Below are positions 38,887 through 48,350 of a DNA stretch of 64,000 bases, in pieces. The notes under the pieces were generated by a model, which saw only the letters and a program-made list of their open reading frames with translations, was not told the DNA's origin and searched no databases. Where the stretch lies: NCBI RefSeq assembly GCF_005937985.2, contig NZ_CP042172.1:2728001-2792000 (forward strand). Direction: 5' to 3'. The position numbers were made by a program, and so were the translations under genes. This DNA comes from Arthrobacter sp. KBS0702 (GTDB lineage: Bacteria > Actinomycetota > Actinomycetes > Actinomycetales > Micrococcaceae). Position 1 is the stretch's first letter, and each line of letters opens with the position of its first letter.

Positions 38887-39663
38887 TTGAAGTCACGCTT
38901 ATTGGCAGGACTGGCCGCCGTCGTGCTGGCCATCGTCGGAGCCATCCTCGTCGTCAGCTACGCCCAGGGCGCCGACAGCCGGGCGGTGCAGAACCTGGAA
39001 CCGGTCAGCGTGCTGGTGGTACAGAAGGCCATCCCCGCCGGCACCCCGGTGGCCACGCTGACAGCCTTCGTCACCAGCCAGGAACTTCCCGGCAAGGCAG
39101 TCTCCAAGACGGCACTGAAAAACCTCGACGGTCTGGCCGGGAAGGTCACCGCCGTCGCACTGCTGCCCGGCGAGCAGCTCGTCGCCGAGCGGCTGGTCGA
39201 ACCTGCTGAGCTCAAGACCAGCGGCACGGTGGACATTCCCAAGGGCCTGCAGGAAGTTTCCTTCCAGCTCGAACCGCAGCGCGTCGTTGGCGGCCGCATT
39301 GCGGCCGGCGACCACGTCGGGGTCTTCATCAACCTGAAGAACGGCGGAATCGAGGGCAAGAGCGACAAAGAGACCACCCAGCTGACGGTCCACAAGGCCT
39401 TGGTCACGGCGGTGCAGCGCGCTCCTGTCACCACGCCCAGCCCGCAGCCCTCGCCGAGCGGCCCGGCGGCGCCGAGCGCGGACACCTCACTGCCGGTCGG
39501 TTCAATGATCGTGACCGTGGCGGTCAACGACGTCGAGGCCACAAAGATTGTCTATGCCTCGAATTTCACCGAAGGCGCGAGTATCTGGTTGAGCCGGGAA
39601 CCCCTTGATGCCACAGACAGTGGCCGCCCTGGAATCATGACCAAGCCGGAGGTCTACAAGTGA
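38887..39663 (+). CDS. cpaB: CpaB/RcpC-like Flp pilus assembly protein (locus 2)
   Basis: 258 residues with one N-terminal transmembrane helix (LLAGLAAVVLAIVGAILVVS, about 4-23) and an SAF-type domain (VVQKAIPAGTPVA near 44), then a Pro/Ser-rich linker (about 180-198). It starts at TTG 38887, after CAGGAGC. It is clearly paralogous to 31249-32043 and also overlaps its cpaE by 4 nt. Confidence 0.87.
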   Translation: MKSRLLAGLAAVVLAIVGAILVVSYAQGADSRAVQNLEPVSVLVVQKAIPAGTPVATLTAFVTSQELPGKAVSKTALKNLDGLAGKVTAVALLPGEQLVAERLVEPAELKTSGTVDIPKGLQEVSFQLEPQRVVGGRIAAGDHVGVFINLKNGGIEGKSDKETTQLTVHKALVTAVQRAPVTTPSPQPSPSGPAAPSADTSLPVGSMIVTVAVNDVEATKIVYASNFTEGASIWLSREPLDATDSGRPGIMTKPEVYK

Positions 39664-40853
39664 GCCGCTTTGTCCTGATCACCCCCAACACCGACTTCGA
39701 CGCACGGGTACGGCAGGCCGTCGCGGGCGGCCTGCCCGGCGGCGTCCAGACCTTTGCCTTCGTCAACCCGGCGGACCCGGGCGAGCTGTTCGCCAACCTC
39801 AACCAAGAACGTCCCGAGGTGCTGATCCTTGGTCCGGATGTCCCCGTCGAGGACGCGCTCCGGCTCGCGACCGTCTTCGACGTGCAACTGCCGGAGCTGA
39901 GCGTCATCCTGGTCGCGGAGGCCGACCCGGACTTCGTTCTGCTGGCTATGCGCGCCGGCATCCGTGACATCCTCAGCCCCGCGGCGGATCCGGCGCAGAT
40001 CCGGGTGCTGCTGGAACGGGCCTGCCAGTCGTTCGCCAGCCGTAACCGCACAACCGCCGTTCAGCAGCCGGACAGCAGGCCCCGAGGGCTCGTGATCGGC
40101 GTCTTCTCCCCCAAGGGCGGCGTCGGCAAAACCACCATCGCCACCAACATCGCCATCGGGCTGGGCCGGGTCGCCCCGATGGGCGTCGTCATCGTGGACC
40201 TGGACCTTCAGTTCGGCGACGTCGCGTCCGGTTTGTACCTGAACCCGGAGCACACCGTCACCGACGCCGTGTCGGCATCGGCAAGCCAGGACTCGCTGGT
40301 CCTCAAGGCCTTCCTCACGGTCCACCCCAGCAGCATCTACGCTCTCTGCGCCCCCCGGACCCCGGTGGAAGCCGACGACATCACGCCCCAGCAGGTCAGC
40401 CGGCTGATCGAGCAGCTAGCGGAACAATTCCAGTACGTCGTGATAGACACCGCCCCCGGCTTGCCCGAGGTTGGCCTGGCCGCGATGGAGCAGTGCACCG
40501 ACGTCGTCTGGGTCAGCGCCATGGACGTTCCCAGCATCCGCGGGCTCCGCTCCGGCCTGGAAATCCTGCGTCGGCTGGACCTCCTTCCGGAGACCCGGCA
40601 CGTGGTCCTGAACATGGCCGATTCCAAGTCCGGGCTCAGCGTCCAGGACGTCGAGGCCACCATCGGCGCCCCGGTCGATATCAGCATTCCGCGGTCCAAG
40701 GCGGTGGCGTACTCCACGAACCGCGGGATCCCGGTCCTGCAGGACGCCCGCAAGGACCCTGCGGTGAAGGGCCTTCGCCAGCTGGTGACCCGCTTCGATC
40801 CGGCCTGGCGGGCGACCGCCCAGAAGAAACTGCACCGACGGGTGGTGGTCTAG
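39660..40853 (+). CDS. cpaE: CpaE/TadZ-type MinD-like ATPase (locus 2)
   Basis: 397 residues, same architecture as locus 1: a pseudo-receiver (VLILGPDVPVED, phospho-Asp position Gly) over about 1-120 and a MinD-like ATPase with PKGGVGKTT at about 149-157 and VVIDTAPG near 260. The opening SRFVLITPNTDF is identical to the locus-1 protein, showing common descent. One nt after its stop comes cpaF. Confidence 0.9.
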   Translation: MSRFVLITPNTDFDARVRQAVAGGLPGGVQTFAFVNPADPGELFANLNQERPEVLILGPDVPVEDALRLATVFDVQLPELSVILVAEADPDFVLLAMRAGIRDILSPAADPAQIRVLLERACQSFASRNRTTAVQQPDSRPRGLVIGVFSPKGGVGKTTIATNIAIGLGRVAPMGVVIVDLDLQFGDVASGLYLNPEHTVTDAVSASASQDSLVLKAFLTVHPSSIYALCAPRTPVEADDITPQQVSRLIEQLAEQFQYVVIDTAPGLPEVGLAAMEQCTDVVWVSAMDVPSIRGLRSGLEILRRLDLLPETRHVVLNMADSKSGLSVQDVEATIGAPVDISIPRSKAVAYSTNRGIPVLQDARKDPAVKGLRQLVTRFDPAWRATAQKKLHRRVVV

Positions 40854-42380
40854 ATGAAGCTCTCCGAGCGCCTGTCCGCGGCGGAAGCCGGCCCGCGGCC
40901 GGCCCCGGCGCCGTCGTCGTCGACCGCCACACTGTCCCCCGCCGCGGCCGCCCGCCCCGTGAGTGCGCCGGCCCGCCCCGAACCAGCCCGTCCCGAACCG
41001 TCACGCCCTGAGCCGTCCCGCCTCGCCGCGGCGGCTGCTCCGGCGTTTGCGGAACACCCGGACACCGCCCGGACCAAGGGCCAGCAGCCCGTTGATGCCT
41101 TTGCCGCACTCAAGGAACGCGCCGCCACCGCCCTGTTCGAGCGGATGGGTACGCGCTTCAGTGATTCGGCGGTCAAGGAGGATGAGCTGCGCGCCACCGC
41201 GCGCGACGAACTGACCCGCATCGTCGATGCCGAACAGGTGCCGCTGTCCACCGAGGAACGCACCCGCCTGGTCCGTGATGTCGCCGACGACGTGCTGGGC
41301 TACGGCCCGCTCCAGCGGCTGCTCGACGACCCGGCGGTCACCGAGATCATGGTCAACCGGATGGACCAGATCTACGTCGAGCGGAAGGGCCAGCTGACCC
41401 TCACCGATTCGCGCTTCAGCTCCGAGGAGCACCTGCGCAAGGTGATCGAGCGGATCGTCTCGAAGGTGGGCCGCCGCATCGACGAGTCGTCCCCGCTGGT
41501 GGACGCGCGGCTCGAGGACGGCTCCCGCGTCAACGCCGTTATCCCCCCGCTGGCGGTCGGCGGCTCCTCGCTGACCATCCGAAAGTTCAGCAAGGTGCCC
41601 CTCACGGTCCGCAACCTGATCGACTTCGGCACGCTGACCCCGGAGATGGCGGAGCTGCTGAACGCCTGTGTCCGGGCCAAACTGAACATCATCGTCTCCG
41701 GCGGCACCGGTACGGGCAAGACCACGCTGCTCAATGTCCTCTCCTCCTTCCTGCCGCACGACGAGCGCATCGTTACCATCGAGGACGCGGTGGAACTGCA
41801 GATCCAGCAGGAGCACGTCGTGCGCCTGGAAAGCCGGCCGCCCAACACCGAGGGCAAGGGCGAGGTCACCATCCGCGACCTGCTGCGCAACTCGCTGCGT
41901 ATGCGGCCGGACCGCATTGTGGTCGGCGAGGTCCGCGGCGGCGAATCCCTCGACATGCTCCAGGCCATGAACACCGGCCACGACGGGTCACTCTCGACGG
42001 TCCACTCCAACTCGCCGCGCGACGCCGTCGCCCGCCTGGAGACGCTGGTCCTGATGGCCGGCATGGACCTGCCCCTGCGCGCCATCCGGGAGCAGATCGC
42101 CTCCGCCGTGAACCTGATCGTGCAAATCTCCCGCCTACGCGACGGGACCCGCCGCATCACCCATGTCACGGAGGTGCAGGGGATGGAGGGCGACATTGTC
42201 ACCCTCCAGGACGCCTTCATCTTCGACTACTCCGCCGGGGTGGACGCCCACGGCCGGTTCCTCGGCAAGCCGGTGGCCACAGGCATCCGGCCCCGCTTCA
42301 TCGACCGCTTCGAGGACATGGGGATTTTCGTGTCCCCCGGCGTCTTCGCCGCTCCCCTGGCTCAGGCCGGGAAGGCGTGA
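40854..42380 (+). CDS. cpaF: CpaF/TadA secretion ATPase (locus 2)
   Basis: 508-residue motor ATPase. It differs from locus 1 mainly in a Pro/Ala/Arg/Glu-rich N-terminal tail (about 10-65, including ARPEPARPEPSRPEPS-type repeats). Walker A GGTGTGKTTLLN is near 282-293, Walker B region MRPDRIVVGEVRGGE near 347, and the His box NTGHDGSLSTVHSNSPRDA follows. Start ATG directly abuts the cpaE stop. Confidence 0.95.
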   Translation: MKLSERLSAAEAGPRPAPAPSSSTATLSPAAAARPVSAPARPEPARPEPSRPEPSRLAAAAAPAFAEHPDTARTKGQQPVDAFAALKERAATALFERMGTRFSDSAVKEDELRATARDELTRIVDAEQVPLSTEERTRLVRDVADDVLGYGPLQRLLDDPAVTEIMVNRMDQIYVERKGQLTLTDSRFSSEEHLRKVIERIVSKVGRRIDESSPLVDARLEDGSRVNAVIPPLAVGGSSLTIRKFSKVPLTVRNLIDFGTLTPEMAELLNACVRAKLNIIVSGGTGTGKTTLLNVLSSFLPHDERIVTIEDAVELQIQQEHVVRLESRPPNTEGKGEVTIRDLLRNSLRMRPDRIVVGEVRGGESLDMLQAMNTGHDGSLSTVHSNSPRDAVARLETLVLMAGMDLPLRAIREQIASAVNLIVQISRLRDGTRRITHVTEVQGMEGDIVTLQDAFIFDYSAGVDAHGRFLGKPVATGIRPRFIDRFEDMGIFVSPGVFAAPLAQAGKA

Positions 42381-42387
42381 CCCGGCC

Positions 42388-43320
42388 ATGACCCTGACTT
42401 TTGGCGTCGCTTTCCTCGTCACTGCCGTCCTCCTGCTGGCGACAGTGTTCCTCTCGCCGGGGGCCGTTCGCGTTCCGCTGGACCGACGGCGCCCGGTCCA
42501 GGCGGCCCCGGATTCCTCGCTCAGCCGGTTCGCCGGTTCCGCCGTCAATCTGGCGGAAGGCTTCTTCGCGCAGCGGAAAGTCCGGCTCTTCAACCGGGAC
42601 GCCCTGGAACAAGCGGGGCTGCGTATGGGCCAGGGCGACTTCTACGTCCTGCTGGCCGTCGGCGCGTTCGTGGGTGCCCTTGCCGGCTTGGTTGTGGGCG
42701 GACCCCTGCTGGCCATCCTGCTCGTCGTCCTCGCCCCCGTCGCCGGGCATCTGGTGCTCACCTTTCTGACCGGCAAACGCCGCGCGAAATTCGATGACCA
42801 GCTGGGCGATACCCTGCAGCTGCTCTCCGGGGGCCTGCGGGCCGGGCACAGCATCCTGCGGGCCATTGACGCCGCCGGCAGTGAATCGCAGAGCCCTACC
42901 GCGGAGGAAATGCGCCGCGTCATCACCGAAACGTCGCTCGGGCGCGATCTGCTGGCCTCGCTCAGTGACACTGCGGACCGGATGCGCAGCGAGGACTTTG
43001 TCTGGATCGCGCAGGCCATCCAGATCAACCGCGAGGTGGGCGGCAACCTGGCCGAGGTACTGGACCAGGTGAACGAGACCATCCGTGAGCGCGCCGAGAT
43101 CAAGGGCCACATCAAGTCCCTCGCGGCCGAGGGAAAGTTCTCCGCGTACATCCTGATGGCCATGCCGATCGGCATCGTGCTGATGCTGATGCTGGTCAAC
43201 CCCGGCTACATGAACGTCATGTTCACCAATCCGCTGGGCTGGGCCATGATCGCGGCCTCCGTGATCCTGATGACCATTGGTGGTCTGTGGATGCGCAAGA
43301 TCATCGATTTGAAGTTCTGA
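42388..43320 (+). CDS. tadB: TadB-like inner-membrane platform protein (locus 2)
   Basis: 310 residues, GspF-type. The N-terminal transmembrane helix starts at about 4, with a pair of helices near 85-125 and two near the C-terminus. The core LLSGGLRAGHSILRAIDAAG (about 147-166) matches locus-1 TadB. It starts at ATG 42388, 7 nt after cpaF. Confidence 0.9.
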   Translation: MTLTFGVAFLVTAVLLLATVFLSPGAVRVPLDRRRPVQAAPDSSLSRFAGSAVNLAEGFFAQRKVRLFNRDALEQAGLRMGQGDFYVLLAVGAFVGALAGLVVGGPLLAILLVVLAPVAGHLVLTFLTGKRRAKFDDQLGDTLQLLSGGLRAGHSILRAIDAAGSESQSPTAEEMRRVITETSLGRDLLASLSDTADRMRSEDFVWIAQAIQINREVGGNLAEVLDQVNETIRERAEIKGHIKSLAAEGKFSAYILMAMPIGIVLMLMLVNPGYMNVMFTNPLGWAMIAASVILMTIGGLWMRKIIDLKF

Positions 43321-43327
43321 GGCCCCG

Positions 43328-44209
43328 ATGAGTCCCCTGATCCTTAGCTCACTACTGCTGATCTGCTGTCCGTTGGCCTACCTGGCGTGGTCGTTCCTGT
43401 CCGTGGACCGGAAATCCCAGCGCGCCATCCGGGACATGCTCTCGCTGGGCTCCGGGCCGGCCGAGTCAGCCGGACCGCACCAGGCGGCGCTGCTGGAGCG
43501 GCTTGGCCACCGGCTGACGCCCGCGGCCTACGTCCGGAAACTTGACCGGCTGCTCTCCCTGGCCGGCCGCCCGGCCTCGCTCCCGTTGGGGCGCGTCCTG
43601 GCGGCCAAACCGCTGCTTGGACTGGTTGGCGCCCTCCTGGGCCTGTGGCTCGCCAGCACGCCGGCGCCGGTCCTGAAGCTGGTCGGGCTGTTCGTGATGC
43701 TGCTGGGCTACTTCATCCCGGACCTGCTCCTGTACAGCAAGGGCCAGGAGCGCCAGAAGATCATGCAACTGGAACTGGCCAACACGCTGGACCAGATGCT
43801 CATCTCGGTAGAGGCCGGACTCGGCTTCGAAGGCGCCATGGCCCGGGCCGGGGAAAACGGCAAGGGCCCGCTCGCCGAGGAACTGGTCCGCACCCTCCAG
43901 GACATGCAGGTGGGGCGCAGCCGCCGCGAGTCATACCAGGCCCTGGCGGAGCGGACCAACATCCCTGAGCTGCGCAGCTTCGTCCAGGCCGTGGTGCAGG
44001 CCGACACCTACGGCATTGCGATCAGCCGGGTACTCCGGATCCAGGCCAAGGTGATGCGCGTCAAGCGCCGCCAGCGGGCCGAGGAGAAGGCCATGAAACT
44101 GCCGGTCACCATTCTGTTCCCGCTGCTGTTCTTCATTTTTCCGGTGCTCTTTATCGCCATCCTGGGACCCGCCGTGATCAACGCCATCGAGACTTTCAGT
44201 GGCCACTGA
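43328..44209 (+). CDS. tadC: TadC-like inner-membrane platform protein (locus 2)
   Basis: 293 residues, the same length as locus-1 TadC. The core LANTLDQMLISVEAGLGFEG (about 150-169) and GPLAEELVRTLQDMQVGRSR are conserved. Start ATG 7 nt after tadB. Last structural gene of locus 2; no clear terminator lies in the 96 bp before the Hpt-like gene, so read-through is possible. Confidence 0.9.
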   Translation: MSPLILSSLLLICCPLAYLAWSFLSVDRKSQRAIRDMLSLGSGPAESAGPHQAALLERLGHRLTPAAYVRKLDRLLSLAGRPASLPLGRVLAAKPLLGLVGALLGLWLASTPAPVLKLVGLFVMLLGYFIPDLLLYSKGQERQKIMQLELANTLDQMLISVEAGLGFEGAMARAGENGKGPLAEELVRTLQDMQVGRSRRESYQALAERTNIPELRSFVQAVVQADTYGIAISRVLRIQAKVMRVKRRQRAEEKAMKLPVTILFPLLFFIFPVLFIAILGPAVINAIETFSGH

Positions 44210-44305
44210 AGGACGCCGCCGGGGCGGCACAAGGATAGCCGCAAGGTTTCCGCAGGATACCCCGCCGCCTCCGACACCGGTCCGGACACCTAGTACCGTA
44301 GTGCC

Positions 44306-44764
44306 ATGTCTCTTTTAGCTGCCTGCCCCGACGACGGGAAAACGGGCCCCCTGGCCGCCGGTGATGCCCCCGCCGGCGGAGCCATAACGGCGGCACCGGA
44401 TTCCGGCGCGGCGCCGCTGGTGGACCCGACCGCCCTGCAGGACCTGGGCGAGCAGCTGAACAGTGCCGCCGTCGCCAAGGGCTTCGCCCGCGACTACGCG
44501 CAGATGTGGGACCAGCGCTACGACGCCCTGGCCACCTCCCTGGACCGCCGCGACCAGGCAGCGGCGCTGGACGCCGTGCTCAGCCTCAAGACGTCCTCGT
44601 CGATGGTCGGGGGCCTGCGCCTGGCCGAGCTCGCTGCCGAGCTTGAAGAAGTCATCCGGGCGGGCAGCCTGGCGCAGGCAGCGTCCCGTCTGGACGACGT
44701 CGCCGCGCGCGGCAACGCAACTGTGGACGAGCTCCAGTTCAGCTACATTCTCTGGGACCGCTAG
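44306..44764 (+). CDS. Hpt-like domain protein lacking the phospho-histidine
   Basis: 152-residue protein with a ~38-residue disordered N-terminus and a helical C-terminal domain resembling histidine phosphotransfer (Hpt) domains. The Hpt signature xHxLKGxxxxxG appears as VLSLKTSSSMVG (91-102): the histidine position is Leu92 while the LK, small residues and Gly remain. Phosphotransfer is therefore impossible by the known mechanism; a scaffold or binding role is possible. It is downstream of Tad locus 2 and overlaps the convergent response regulator by 4 nt. Confidence 0.7.
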   Translation: MSLLAACPDDGKTGPLAAGDAPAGGAITAAPDSGAAPLVDPTALQDLGEQLNSAAVAKGFARDYAQMWDQRYDALATSLDRRDQAAALDAVLSLKTSSSMVGGLRLAELAAELEEVIRAGSLAQAASRLDDVAARGNATVDELQFSYILWDR

Positions 44765-45525
44765 GAACGGGCAGGCGCCAGCCGGTAGCCCACGCCGCGC
44801 ACCGTCTGGAGCCACCGCGGCTGCACCGGATCTTCCCGGAGTTTCCGGCGCAGGTTGCCGATGTGCACCTCAACGGCCCGTTCATCGGACTCGCTGATGT
44901 AGGCATCGGCCCGGTAGTACTCCCCGCGCACCACGCGCACCAGCTCGGTCTTGGACTTCACGGCGCCGGCACCCCGCAGGAGCGCCTGCAGGAGGTCGAA
45001 CTCGCTGCGGGTCAGGGCGAGCGGCTCCCCGTCCACCGTCACCGAGCGCATCTCCGGGTTCAGGGCCAGGCCGTTGTGCCGCAGCACGTTGTCGGAAACC
45101 TCAGGAGCGACGGCGGGCCGCGCCGCGGCCAGGGTCACCACGCCCTGGCCGTCGTGCCGCGGGCGGCGCATCATCGCCGCCACCCGGGCACGCAGCTCAC
45201 GGGGCCGGAAGGGCTTGGTCAGGAAGTCGTCGGCTCCGGTGTGCAGCGCCGTCAGCGTGTCGAGTTCATCGGTCCGGGCGGTCAGCATCACAATGTACGC
45301 GTCGCTGAACTGCCGGATCCGGCGCAGCACCTCATAGCCGTCGATATCGGGCAGGCCAACGTCCAGCGTGACCACATTCGCTTCCCGGTGACGGACAACC
45401 TCGACACCCTCCCGGCCCTCGGCGGCCGAATGCACCTCGAAGCCCGCCTGCCGGAGCACGGCCTCCACGAGGTTGCGCACATCCGCGTCGTCCTCAACAA
45501 CGACGGCCACCCCAAGGTCAGTCAT
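44761..45525 (-). CDS. OmpR-family response regulator
   Basis: DNA-binding two-component regulator, 254 residues. The receiver domain (about 5-120) has the acidic pair EDD (11-13), phospho-acceptor Asp55 in TLDVGLPDIDG, Thr82 and Lys104 in LTKPF. A winged-helix domain (about 155-250) ends with RGVGYRLAP. Ribosome site GAGGG before the ATG. It is divergent from the sensor kinase and convergent with the Hpt-like gene; control of the Tad loci is a reasonable guess from position only. Confidence 0.93.
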   Translation of the reverse strand: MTDLGVAVVVEDDADVRNLVEAVLRQAGFEVHSAAEGREGVEVVRHREANVVTLDVGLPDIDGYEVLRRIRQFSDAYIVMLTARTDELDTLTALHTGADDFLTKPFRPRELRARVAAMMRRPRHDGQGVVTLAAARPAVAPEVSDNVLRHNGLALNPEMRSVTVDGEPLALTRSEFDLLQALLRGAGAVKSKTELVRVVRGEYYRADAYISESDERAVEVHIGNLRRKLREDPVQPRWLQTVRGVGYRLAPARS

Positions 45526-45701
45526 GCCACCCTCACATCCGATGCTATTCAGCTACAGCGCCGTTACAAACCGGGGCCCCATGCCCCGGCTGCCCACGCC
45601 CCGCCGCAGGGCGACGGGGTACGCATGTCCTGCCACAATACCCATCCCGGGCGTCGATTTGGGGCACCGGCGCAGTAACACGGCCAACAATCATGGGTTT
45701 T

Positions 45702-45721
45702 GTGTCAAGTTAGTGTGACAG
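45702..45721. promoter_or_regulatory. inverted repeat in the kinase/regulator divergent gap
   Basis: TGTCA (45703-45707) and TGACA (45716-45720) form an inverted repeat 40 bp before the kinase start. It could be a regulator site; no consensus is known to me. Confidence 0.25.
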
Positions 45722-45759
45722 CAATGTAAACTCCAGTTGCGAGGAAGGGGCACGAGTCT

Positions 45760-47442
45760 TTGAGTGAACGGCGGCTGGTCCGTAGCGTGGGCGTCGACCG
45801 GCACTTCGGCGCCCTGCATCCGCGCGCCCGCGTGCTGGCAAGCCAACTGCCCCTCACCGTACTGCTGGCCGCCGGCGTCGCCGCTGCGCCGGCCGCTTGG
45901 AACCTCCATCTCGCCAGCGCCTGGGGCCAGGCCGCCCTGGCCCTCCATGCAGCGCTTTTCCTTGCCTGCCTCCTCGTGCCGTGGCAACGGTTCGGGCCGC
46001 TGGCTTCCCTCGTAATTCCGGTCCTGGACCTGGCCGCGATCGGGCTGAGCCGGGTCGCTGCCGCAGAGGAGCTCCCGGGCCTCGGGGTGCTCTCCGTGCT
46101 GCCTGTCGTCTGGATCTCCGCTTCGCGGCTCGCGCCCGCCGCCATTGTCTCCCTCAGCTTCTTCGGGCCGCTGCTCGCAGGCGTGCCCTGGTTCTTCGCC
46201 GGCGGTGTCGACGACAGTCCGGGGCGCATCGCCACGGTGTCGCTTCTGGCCCTGATGACCCTCGCCGTCTCGCTGGCCATGCAGTTCGCCAGGGCGCAGT
46301 TGCGCCGCCAGCAGCGCAGAGTCGAGTCCAAGGAGGCGGAGCTCCAGGCCCTCCTGGCGGAAAGCAGGGAGCGTGAACGGCTCCTGAACACCATCCTGGA
46401 CACCGTCGACGTCGGCATCGTGGCCATCGGGGCGGACGGACGGCGGTTGCTGACCAACAGCTGGCAGGCCCGGCTGGAGGCGTCCGCGGCGCCGCCCAGT
46501 GGCGCCGGCCCCGCGGACCCGGAATGGGAAGAGCAGCTCCTGCTGACGGGCCGGGACCAGTCCACGCCAATCCCGCCCGGACGGCGACCGCTGCGTCGGG
46601 CGCTGGCCGGTGAATCCTTCGCGGACCACCTGGTCTGCTTTGGGGAGGCGCCCGGCAGCCGCGTGGTGTCCACCGGGGCCGGTCCGCTGAAGAACGACGA
46701 CGGCGAGTTCCGCGGCGCCGTCGTCGTCTACAACGAGGTGACCGGACTGGTGAACGCCCTGGCGGCCAAGGAGGACGTGGTCGCCACCGTCTCGCACGAA
46801 TTCCGGACCCCGCTGACGTCGATCATCGGCAACCTGGACCTGGTGCTGGGCGAGGATTTGCCCCTGCCGGTGCTGCGACGGATCGAGGTCGCGCAGCGCA
46901 ACGCCGAGCGTTTGCTCGCGCTGGTCTCGGACCTGCTGATGTCCGCCAACTCCGCGGTCCAGGTCCACCCGCGGAAGACCGACCTGGCCGGCCTCGTGGA
47001 GGCGAGCCTGGGCTCCGCACAGGCCCACGCTCAGGCCTCCCGGGTCTCGCTGGGGATGGACGTTCCGGCCCCGCTGTGGGCAAATGTGGACCCGCTGCGC
47101 ATCGGCCAGGCGCTGGACAACCTCGTCTCCAACGCCATCAAATATTCACCGGACGGCGGGGCCGTGACGGTCTCGGCCCGGACCGAGGGCGGCCGGGTGC
47201 TGTTGCAGGTGGCGGACAGCGGCATCGGAATGACCGCCGCCGACGCAGCCAGGGTATTCACCCGCTTCTTCCGGAGCCCGGCTGTGCGGGACGGGTCGAT
47301 CCCCGGGGCCGGACTCGGACTGTCCATCACCAAGGCGATTGTGGAAGGGCACGGCGGCTCGATCACGTGCAGCACCTTCCCCGGCCGCGGCAGCACGTTT
47401 ACCGTGGAGCTCCCGGCGGACGGCCACCCGGCGGCTTTCTAG
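45760..47442 (+). CDS. membrane sensor histidine kinase with PAS-like domain
   Basis: 560 residues. Four or five hydrophobic segments span about 25-180, followed by a coiled coil (RRQQRRVESKEAELQALLAE, about 184-203), a PAS-like domain (LLNTILDTVDVGIVAIGADG onward, about 208-330), a HisKA box (SHEFRTPL, His346), an N box (DNLVSNAIKYSPDGG near 455) and G boxes (VADSGIGM, GAGLGLSI). It starts at TTG 45760 with a GAGGAAGGGG site. Probable partner of the divergent response regulator; the stimulus is unknown. Confidence 0.92.
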   Translation: MSERRLVRSVGVDRHFGALHPRARVLASQLPLTVLLAAGVAAAPAAWNLHLASAWGQAALALHAALFLACLLVPWQRFGPLASLVIPVLDLAAIGLSRVAAAEELPGLGVLSVLPVVWISASRLAPAAIVSLSFFGPLLAGVPWFFAGGVDDSPGRIATVSLLALMTLAVSLAMQFARAQLRRQQRRVESKEAELQALLAESRERERLLNTILDTVDVGIVAIGADGRRLLTNSWQARLEASAAPPSGAGPADPEWEEQLLLTGRDQSTPIPPGRRPLRRALAGESFADHLVCFGEAPGSRVVSTGAGPLKNDDGEFRGAVVVYNEVTGLVNALAAKEDVVATVSHEFRTPLTSIIGNLDLVLGEDLPLPVLRRIEVAQRNAERLLALVSDLLMSANSAVQVHPRKTDLAGLVEASLGSAQAHAQASRVSLGMDVPAPLWANVDPLRIGQALDNLVSNAIKYSPDGGAVTVSARTEGGRVLLQVADSGIGMTAADAARVFTRFFRSPAVRDGSIPGAGLGLSITKAIVEGHGGSITCSTFPGRGSTFTVELPADGHPAAF

Positions 47443-47452
47443 TCGGCCGGGC

Positions 47453-48343
47453 CTACTCGCGCCGGGCGCGTGTCAGCTCGGCCCGGGCCAATAGCCCGCT
47501 GGGCGACGGGTAGGCCACCTCTTCCAGCACGAGCGGGTGCGGGGCCGCGAGGACGGACCGCGCGTCGCGCTGCCGGGCGATCAGTCGCTCGTACAGCCAG
47601 CCGGGCTGTTCCTCCCCGGCCCCCACATAGAGCGCGGATCCCACGAGTGAGCGGACCATGTTGTGGCAGAAGGCGTCTGCCTGGACGGTGGCGACAATAA
47701 CGCCGTCGGCGCCGCGGGTGAACTCAAAACGCTGCAGTTCCCGGATGGTCGTGGCGCCCTCGCGGGGCTTGCAGTAGGAGCGGAAGTCCTGCAGGCCCAG
47801 GAGCCGGGCGGCGCCCTCGTTGAGCAGCGCCGTGTCGAGGCGCTGCTTGTGCCAGAGCGTCGAGTACCGGCCCAGCGGATCCCAGCGGGCCGGGCCGTCA
47901 GCGATCCGGTAGCTGTAGCGCCGCCAGAGCGCCGAGAACCGTGCGTCGAAGCCAGCCGGGGCGAGTGCGGCGTGGTGCACCTCGATGGCCCCGCTGAGTT
48001 CGCCCAGCCCACGGCTCAGTGCACCGCGGAGCCGCCGCAACAGGGCGGCCGATGGGTCGACTTCGGCACCGCGGTTCAGCCCGCGCCACTCAGCCTCGCT
48101 CAGGTCCAGATGCACCACCTGCCCCCTGGCATGCACCCCTGCGTCAGTGCGGCCTGCCACGGTGACCCGGACCGGGCGGCGGATCAGCAGCGCGAGGGCC
48201 TCCTCCAGCACACCCTGCACGGTTCGGAGCCCGGGCTGCAACGCCCAGCCGTTGAACGGCCCGCCGTCGTAGGAAAGGTCCAGCCGGATACGCAAAAACC
48301 CGCCGCCCCCCAAAACGGGGGCAGCGGGTTTGAGCTCGTTCAT
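47453..48343 (-). CDS. truA: tRNA pseudouridine synthase A
   Basis: Makes pseudouridine at positions 38-40 of the tRNA anticodon arm. It has 296 residues. The conserved N-terminal strand is LRIRLDLSYDGGPFNGWALQ (17-36). The catalytic Asp is in VAGRTDAGVHARGQVVH (about residue 62), and FCHNMVRSLVG lies near the C-terminus. The ATG at 48343 is preferred because TAGACT precedes it by 7 nt; a TTG at residue 17 would also fit homology. A complete intrinsic-terminator structure lies within codons 5-18. Confidence 0.93.
   Translation of the reverse strand: MNELKPAAPVLGGGGFLRIRLDLSYDGGPFNGWALQPGLRTVQGVLEEALALLIRRPVRVTVAGRTDAGVHARGQVVHLDLSEAEWRGLNRGAEVDPSAALLRRLRGALSRGLGELSGAIEVHHAALAPAGFDARFSALWRRYSYRIADGPARWDPLGRYSTLWHKQRLDTALLNEGAARLLGLQDFRSYCKPREGATTIRELQRFEFTRGADGVIVATVQADAFCHNMVRSLVGSALYVGAGEEQPGWLYERLIARQRDARSVLAAPHPLVLEEVAYPSPSGLLARAELTRARRE
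48294..48328 (-). terminator. intrinsic terminator structure inside the truA 5' coding region
   Basis: On the minus strand CCCGCTGCCCCC and GGGGGCGGCGGG form a 12-bp stem with one G-U pair and a short GTTTTG loop, followed directly by TTTTT. It lies about 15 nt into truA and 47 nt beyond the rplQ stop. Confidence 0.82.
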
Positions 48344-48350
48344 AGACTCA

